This document shows positions 33,399-37,338 of a stretch of DNA of 37,338 bases, one piece after another. The notes beneath the pieces were generated by a model. It was not told where the DNA came from, searched no databases, and was given only the letters and a program-made list of their open reading frames with translations. Position numbers and translations under genes: made by a program. The stretch is from JANYCD01 sp043738385 (GTDB taxonomy: Bacteria > Pseudomonadota > Gammaproteobacteria > Burkholderiales > Rhodocyclaceae): contig JAYUGL010000089.1 of the NCBI GenBank assembly GCA_043738385.1, positions 1 to 37,338 of the forward strand, read 5' to 3'. Every line of letters begins with the position of its first letter. Position 1 is the first letter of the stretch.

Positions 33399-34250
33399 TC
33401 ACCAACTCCCCGAAGCGCCGCCGCCGCCAAAGCTGCCACCGCCACCGGAGAATCCGCCACCGCCGGACCCCCCTCCTCCTCCGAACCCACCGCCACCAAA
33501 ACCGCCGCCGCCGCGCATGAACGAGCCGAAAAAGGCGACCACCGCTCCCAAAATCACCATGATGATCGTGCCGAACACGAACCAGCCGAGCACGGCGCCC
33601 AGCATGGCGGCCAATGCCGAGCCGGCCATGCCCAGCGCGCGATGGGCAATGCCCGCCAGCACCATCAGAGCGAACCCCCAGAACATCCAGTCACCGGAAC
33701 CATGTGAGAAGTCGCCGGTCGTCCGCTCGGGTACAGCCTCGGGCACCGGCAACGGCTCCTTGTCGATCACGGCGGAAATCGCCGCCACCGCGGCCTGCAA
33801 GCCGCCGTAGAAATCATCGCGCTTGAACTTGGGCTCCATGATGTCGCTGACGATGCGCTTGGCGATCGCATCGGGAATCGCGCCTTCCAAACCATAGCCC
33901 ACCTCGATGCGCATATGCCTGTCGCCCTTCGCCACCAGAATGATCACGCCGTCATGCACACCCATGCGGCCGATCTTCCACGCCCCGGCAAGGCGAATGC
34001 CAAACTGCTCGATGCTCTCCGGCTGCGTCGTCGGCAGTATCAGAATCACCACCTGGCTGCCCTTGGTGCGCTGTAGTTCGGTCAGCGACGCTTCCAGCGC
34101 CGTGGCCTGATCCTTGAACAACGTGTTGGTCAGATCGGTAACGCGGCTTTGCAGAGGCGGAATGGTGACGAGGTCATCCGCGAATGCCGGAACGGCAAAC
34201 AGCCAAAGAAGAAAAAAAAGGCGCGCCACAGCGGTCACAGAGAAAGGCAT
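33399..34250 (-). CDS. TPM-domain membrane protein with Gly-rich tail
   Basis: 283 aa. A signal peptide (MPFSVTAVARLFFLLWLFAVPAFA) is followed by a TPM domain (VTDLTNTLFKDQATALEASLTELQRTKGSQVVILILPTT...HDGVIILVAKGDRHMRIEVGYGLEGAIPD), two TM helices near residues 190-235, and a C-terminal tail of repeated GGGG-F/S ending GASGSW. This architecture (YgcG-like) is typical of proteins encoded with LemA. A start 13 codons upstream is possible, but the signal peptide fits the one chosen. It lies between lemA and the second TPM gene. Confidence 0.9.
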   Translation of the reverse strand: MPFSVTAVARLFFLLWLFAVPAFADDLVTIPPLQSRVTDLTNTLFKDQATALEASLTELQRTKGSQVVILILPTTQPESIEQFGIRLAGAWKIGRMGVHDGVIILVAKGDRHMRIEVGYGLEGAIPDAIAKRIVSDIMEPKFKRDDFYGGLQAAVAAISAVIDKEPLPVPEAVPERTTGDFSHGSGDWMFWGFALMVLAGIAHRALGMAGSALAAMLGAVLGWFVFGTIIMVILGAVVAFFGSFMRGGGGFGGGGFGGGGGSGGGGFSGGGGSFGGGGASGSW

Positions 34251-34309
34251 TAGGTTTTCCGCTGTCCCACAGGGATTTCCTCCGGTCATGTCCTCTGTGG
34301 TTAAAGGTT

Positions 34310-34906
34310 TTACTTGGCCCCATCAAACTTGATCACCGGCGGCGTCGATACCGCCTTCTCATCCTCGACCGTGAAGTTCGCCTTCGGCTTCCAGCCCATC
34401 ACCATCGCCGTCAGGTTGTTGGGAAAGGTACGCACGCCGATGTTGTAGTTCTGCACGGCCAGGATATAGCGGCCGCGCGCCACGGTGATGCGGTTCTCGG
34501 TGCCCTCCACCTGGGCTTGCAGATCGCGGAAGTTGGCATCCGCCTTGAGCTGCGGATAATTTTCCGCCACCGCCAGCAGCCGCGACAATGACCCGCCCAA
34601 CTCGCTCTGCGCTTTCTGAAATTTGGCGAAAGCTTCGGGATCGTTCACCAACTCCGGCGTGGCATTGATGCCGCCCACACTGGCGCGCGCCTCGGTCACC
34701 CTGGTCAACACTTCCTTCTCGTGCGAGGCGTAGCCCTGCACGATGGCGACCAGATTCGGCACCAGGTCGGCGCGGCGCTTGTACTGGTTGAGCACCTCGG
34801 ACCACGCGGCATTCACTGCCTCGTCATTGACCTGGGTCAGGTTGTAGCCGCAGCCGGAGAGCAGCGCGGAGGCAAGGACAACAAGGGCGACAAGACGAAA
34901 ACGCAT
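34310..34906 (-). CDS. LemA family lipoprotein
   Basis: 198 aa. The N-terminus MRFRLVALVVLASALLSGCGYN carries a lipobox (LLSGC), so the protein is probably lipid-anchored. The core NAAWSEVLNQYKRRADLVPNLVAIVQGYASHEKEVLTRVTEARA and YNIGVRTFPNNL are diagnostic for LemA, a coiled-coil rich helical protein facing the periplasm. AGGAGG upstream fixes the ATG at 34906. It is the first gene of the operon; its role is not established. Confidence 0.92.
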   Translation of the reverse strand: MRFRLVALVVLASALLSGCGYNLTQVNDEAVNAAWSEVLNQYKRRADLVPNLVAIVQGYASHEKEVLTRVTEARASVGGINATPELVNDPEAFAKFQKAQSELGGSLSRLLAVAENYPQLKADANFRDLQAQVEGTENRITVARGRYILAVQNYNIGVRTFPNNLTAMVMGWKPKANFTVEDEKAVSTPPVIKFDGAK

Positions 34907-35065
34907 GGCAGGCTCCTCCTGAAAAAAAACGTGATGGCGCAATATGCGGGCTGATCGCCGGAAACTCAAGCCCCGCCATCAATTTGCGGCAATTCCGATT
35001 GGATTCACGCCACTAGCGGGTGGTCACTGGAGCACGACTGACCACCCTGTCGCAACATGCCCCGC

Positions 35066-36057
35066 TCACAGGTGGTCCAGCGGACTCACCACTCCCCGCC
35101 CACCCTTGTTCAGAACGTGGGTGTAAATCATGGTCGTGCTCACATCCGAATGGCCGAGCAGTTCCTGCACCGTGCGGATGTCGTAACCACCCGCGAGCAA
35201 ATGCGTGGCAAATGAATGGCGCAGGGTATGGGAGGTGGCCGGTTTGACAATTCCGGCCCTGCTCACCGCCTGCTTGATCGCCCGCTGAAGGTTCTGTTCG
35301 TAGATATGGTGGCGACGGCGAACACCGGAACCGGATCAACCGGCAGTTCCCGCGCTGGAAACACCCAGAACCAGCTCCAACTCGTGCTCGCACTAGGGTA
35401 CTTGCGCTCCAGCGCATCGGGCATTTCGACGCCCGGCAAGTCATTCAGCCGATCCATTTCAAACAACACCCGCGTGCCGGCCAAATGTGTTTGCAGTCCG
35501 CCCAGCAGACGGGCCGGAAGCATGGTCACCCGATCCTTGCCGCCCTTGCCGTTGCGGATGACAATCTCGCGGCGCTCAAAGTCAACATCCTTCATTCGCA
35601 GCCGAATGCATTCCATCAATCTCATTCCCGTGCCGTCGATGAGAGAGGCCATCAGCCCATGCGTTCCCTCCATGCAAGCCAGCAAACGGCTCGCCTCCGA
35701 CACGGTCAGAACCGTCGGAACACGTCTCGACGGCTTTGCCCGTACCACCTCGTTGAGCCAGGGCAGTTCCACGCCCAGCACTTCCCGATAAAGAAACAGC
35801 AGCGCGGACAGCGCCTGAGTCTGGGTAGCCGCCGACACACAGTGGGTAACCGCCAGATCGGTCAGGAAGCGCTCCACCTCCGGCGCCCCCATATCGCGCG
35901 GATGACGCCTATCAATGAAAATTGATGAAACGCCTTATCCAGCCCGTATATGCCTTTTCGGTACGAAGGCTACATAATGTTTTGCACGGAGTCGGTCGCG
36001 AACGACTTCCACCAGCGTTGGAGAATGGGATGCCGGGTTTTGCAGGATCAATGCCAT
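35066..36057 (-). pseudogene. intI: Integron integrase with three frameshifts
   Basis: A tyrosine recombinase of the IntI family, recognisable over its full length when three lesions are repaired: a 2-base insertion at 35972-35973 (between KHY and SLRTEKAY), a 1-base insertion at 35914 (between NFH and DRRHPRDMG), and a 1-base loss at 35331/35332 (between DP and RSGVRRRHHIYEQ). Repaired length is 329 codons, normal for IntI. Seen: catalytic Arg in DGTGMRLMECIRLR, LRHSFATHLL, GHSDVSTTMIYTHV with the Tyr nucleophile, and the IntI-only insert ALERKYPSASTSWSWFWVFPA. The ATG at 36057 has GGGAGA upstream. A LexA box lies in its promoter and a gene cassette diverges from it, as in real integrons. 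Probably inactive. Confidence 0.9.
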
Positions 36058-36168
36058 GTTAAATCTCCCGTATGACGACGAATCAAAGGGTTGGATAGGG
36101 CACGGCAGAGTATACAGCATTAGCTGTTATTTTATACAGCACTTCTTCGGTTCACTTAAACGTTAGCC
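36058..36168. other. attI region of the integron
   Basis: The stretch between the intI start codon and the first cassette. It ends with the core site GTTAGCC (36162-36168) at which the cassette was joined (between G36162 and T36163). The cassette side of the core is complementary to the outer core of the downstream attC. A cassette promoter is expected here but no clear TTGACA/TATAAT pair was found on the plus strand. Confidence 0.65.
36109..36139 (-). promoter_or_regulatory. intI promoter with LexA (SOS) box
   Basis: CTG-TTATTTTATA-CAG at 36124-36139 is a perfect CTG-N10-CAG LexA site. A minus-strand TATACT (36109-36114) is a good -10 for intI, and the expected -35 falls inside the LexA box. 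SOS control of intI through such a site is established for other integrons; here it is inferred from the sequence. Confidence 0.7.
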
Positions 36169-36191
36169 CGCTGAAATACAAGGACTGAACG

Positions 36192-37136
36192 ATGTCGGCA
36201 AATCTGAAGAATGTTCCTTTACCACACTGCCCACTTTGCAAGGGAGGAATGGAGTTCCTGTTTGAGACGAACGATTACCGAAGACCGCAACTATCTGAAA
36301 AGTATTCCGTCGTTTGGTGCGCACGATGCAAATATGGGAAACTCGCCGGCGACTTTAGACCCGGCGAAGTCTCACAATTCTACGAAATTGAGTATTACAC
36401 GCATGGTGCCAATAATACTTCAGAAACCTCGGCTGGCTTGTTGGGGAGAATCCGAACCCATGTCGCATGGCGATTTGATAAAGGCTCTGACTTATCACCC
36501 GAAGAAGTGGGTGTGCCGGGAAGGTTGATCGATATAGGTTGTGGGGGCGGCAATAATATGGCGAAGCTGAGAGCCGCAGGATTCAGTGTTGTTGGTGTTG
36601 AACCAGATCCAAGAGCTCGTAGCGTAGCTGCAAAGTTTGGCCCCGTCTATTCCGGAACAGCCGAGACTCCGCCAATAGAGCTTGGCTGCGAATATGATTA
36701 TGCTTTGTTGTCGCACGTTCTGGAGCATACGATTTCGGCAGCAACAGCGTTGGAGCGTGTCCATCAATTACTTGCCAAAAGCGGAAAACTTATTGTTGAA
36801 GTCCCAAACTGTGGCGCTGCAGGGTTTAAAGAGTTTGGTCCAATTTGGCCGTGGACGGATGTCCCTAGGCATATACATTTCTTCACTCAGAAATCGCTTA
36901 TGAAAACACTTGAAGCAGCAGGATTTTCAATAGTAAAGGTGCTATATACTGGATTTACACGGCAGTTTAGTTCATCGTGGATAGTTGATCTAAATAAAAT
37001 TCACAACGCGACCTCGGGTTCCGGATATTCGAAGTCGTGGCTTGCTAAACAAAGTTGGGGGCTTTTATTGCGAACAGCTATTGCGTCTGCACACTACAAA
37101 TACGATTCAATTCGAATTCATGCACTCAAGGTTTAG
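36192..37136 (+). CDS. Class I SAM-dependent methyltransferase with N-terminal zinc ribbon
   Basis: 314 aa. Residues ~13-46 hold two CxxC pairs (CPLC, CARC), a probable zinc ribbon. SAM motif I is LIDIGCGGG near residue 113, followed by VVGVEPDPRARSVA (motif II), LLSHVLEHT and GKLIVEVPN. This is the methyltransf_23 type often acting on sugars, lipids or small molecules; the target is unknown. AGGA at 36181-36184 precedes the ATG. Its base composition and codon use (many A/T third positions) differ from the host genes, and it lies alone in an integron cassette, so it was probably acquired. Expression would depend on an integron or cassette promoter. Confidence 0.85.
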   Translation: MSANLKNVPLPHCPLCKGGMEFLFETNDYRRPQLSEKYSVVWCARCKYGKLAGDFRPGEVSQFYEIEYYTHGANNTSETSAGLLGRIRTHVAWRFDKGSDLSPEEVGVPGRLIDIGCGGGNNMAKLRAAGFSVVGVEPDPRARSVAAKFGPVYSGTAETPPIELGCEYDYALLSHVLEHTISAATALERVHQLLAKSGKLIVEVPNCGAAGFKEFGPIWPWTDVPRHIHFFTQKSLMKTLEAAGFSIVKVLYTGFTRQFSSSWIVDLNKIHNATSGSGYSKSWLAKQSWGLLLRTAIASAHYKYDSIRIHALKV

Positions 37137-37151
37137 TGGTCTCAGGATTGA

Positions 37152-37170
37152 GCGCAGGTGAACACTGCGC
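37152..37170 (+). other. Hairpin between methyltransferase stop and attC
   Basis: GCGCAG (37152-37157), a 7-base loop and CTGCGC (37165-37170). There is no T-tract. It may stabilise or end the cassette transcript. Confidence 0.3.
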
Positions 37171-37191
37171 AAGCAATCGTCATCCACAGCG

Positions 37192-37250
37192 GGCTAACCC
37201 CTTATTGCACCGGACTGCCTTTGGCAGCCGGTGAATTCGAACGTTGAGGC
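37192..37250 (+). repeat. attC recombination site (59-base element)
   Basis: R'' core GGCTAAC at 37192-37198 and an R'-like GTTGAGG at 37243-37249 bound a foldable centre. ATT-CACCGG-CTGCC pairs with GGCAG-CCGGTG-AAT around a TTT loop, leaving single unpaired bases (G near 37207 and A near 37214) on one strand. Unpaired extrahelical bases are the attC hallmark. Total length is 59 bases. Confidence 0.75.
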
Positions 37251-37286
37251 TGTAGAAAAACCCCATTTCTTGCCGAGATGAGGCGA

Positions 37287-37317
37287 TAAAAAAGCGCGGC
37301 CTTGTCCGCGCCTTTTT
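37287..37317. terminator. G+C-rich hairpin with A and T tracts near the right edge
   Basis: An A-run, GCGCGG (37294-37299), CTTGTC-type loop, CCGCGC (37306-37311), then a T-run: a bidirectional rho-independent terminator. No gene is recognisable in 37251-37338. Confidence 0.75.
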
Positions 37318-37338
37318 ATTTCCTGTTTTCGATTTGCC

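Larger units (their letters stand above)
36163..37243 (+). mobile_element. Integron gene cassette carrying a methyltransferase gene
   Basis: A 1081-base unit from the T after G36162 to the G at 37243, containing one gene and one attC, the classic cassette layout. The 5' end GTTAGCCCGCT (36162-36172) is the exact complement of AGCGGGCTAAC (37188-37198), as expected if both come from one circular cassette. The cassette is visibly more A+T rich than the surrounding genes. Confidence 0.75.

Noticed and set aside
35066..35266. The C-terminal IntI fragment as a separate small recombinase
   Set aside because: It joins the upstream IntI fragment by restoring a single missing base, so it is one broken gene.
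36211..36528. 105-codon overlapping frame within the methyltransferase gene
   Set aside because: The 314-codon frame contains zinc-ribbon and SAM motifs; the overlapping frame has none.
1..37338. CRISPR arrays, tRNA or rRNA genes
   Set aside because: No regularly spaced repeats, cloverleaf sequences or rRNA segments were seen on either strand.
1..37338. General assembly error as the explanation of all broken genes
   Set aside because: About 35 long genes are uninterrupted; lesions cluster in three loci and include a nonsense substitution and an 11-base loss. Individual lesions still need read support.

Overview
This window is ordinary, high-GC betaproteobacterial chromosome with a few accessory insertions. 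The pointers to Betaproteobacteria are the gntR-sdhC-sdhD-sdhA block facing mdh, a citrate-lyase-like gene and acnB, the rpsF-priB-rpsR-rplI operon, and the protein sequences themselves. A Rhodocyclales-, Nitrosomonadales- or Burkholderiales-type host is plausible, but the genus cannot be read from the sequence.

Layout. 1-2.7 kb (minus): succinate dehydrogenase sdhC, sdhD and the first 372 codons of sdhA, with a GntR/HutC regulator upstream. 2.9-7.6 kb (plus): mdh, a CoA-ester lyase and acnB, a second TCA-cycle operon. acnB carries three lesions, all within its first 500 bases; the 717-codon remainder is open and encodes the swivel and catalytic domains. 7.7-12.5 kb: a probable aromatic or cyclic-compound catabolic cluster (two SnoaL-like proteins, an SDR remnant, a flavin hydroxylase, a fumarylacetoacetate-hydrolase-family enzyme and a VOC dioxygenase). 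12.6-19.4 kb (minus): a four-gene envelope cluster (DUF1302 outer-membrane protein, DUF1329 protein, YCF48/BNR-repeat protein, MMPL/RND transporter), of the kind proposed to move hydrophobic molecules across the envelope. 19.8-21.2 kb: two adjacent toxin-antitoxin modules. 21.2-24.0 kb (minus): an LCAD-like acyl-CoA dehydrogenase and the rpsF-priB-rpsR-rplI operon. 24.2-25.8 kb (plus): moaA-mobA. 25.8-31.4 kb (minus): FtsX-type permease, radA, a DUF5615/DUF433 toxin-antitoxin pair and alr. 31.5-32.8 kb (plus): lplT. 32.9-34.9 kb (minus): a lemA-TPM-TPM operon.

The right end (35.07-37.25 kb) is a small chromosomal integron. A minus-strand integron integrase can be reconstructed at full length (329 codons) but has three frameshifts. 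Its promoter region contains a perfect CTG-N10-CAG LexA box. Divergent from it lies an A+T-rich methyltransferase gene bounded by a core site GTTAGCC (36162) and a 59-bp attC (37192-37250) whose outer core GGCTAAC is its exact complement, so the gene reads as a mobile cassette.

The broken genes (acnB 5' part, SDR remnant, intI) are separated by long stretches of intact reading frames. This argues for real decay rather than a generally poor assembly, although raw-read confirmation is needed for each lesion.
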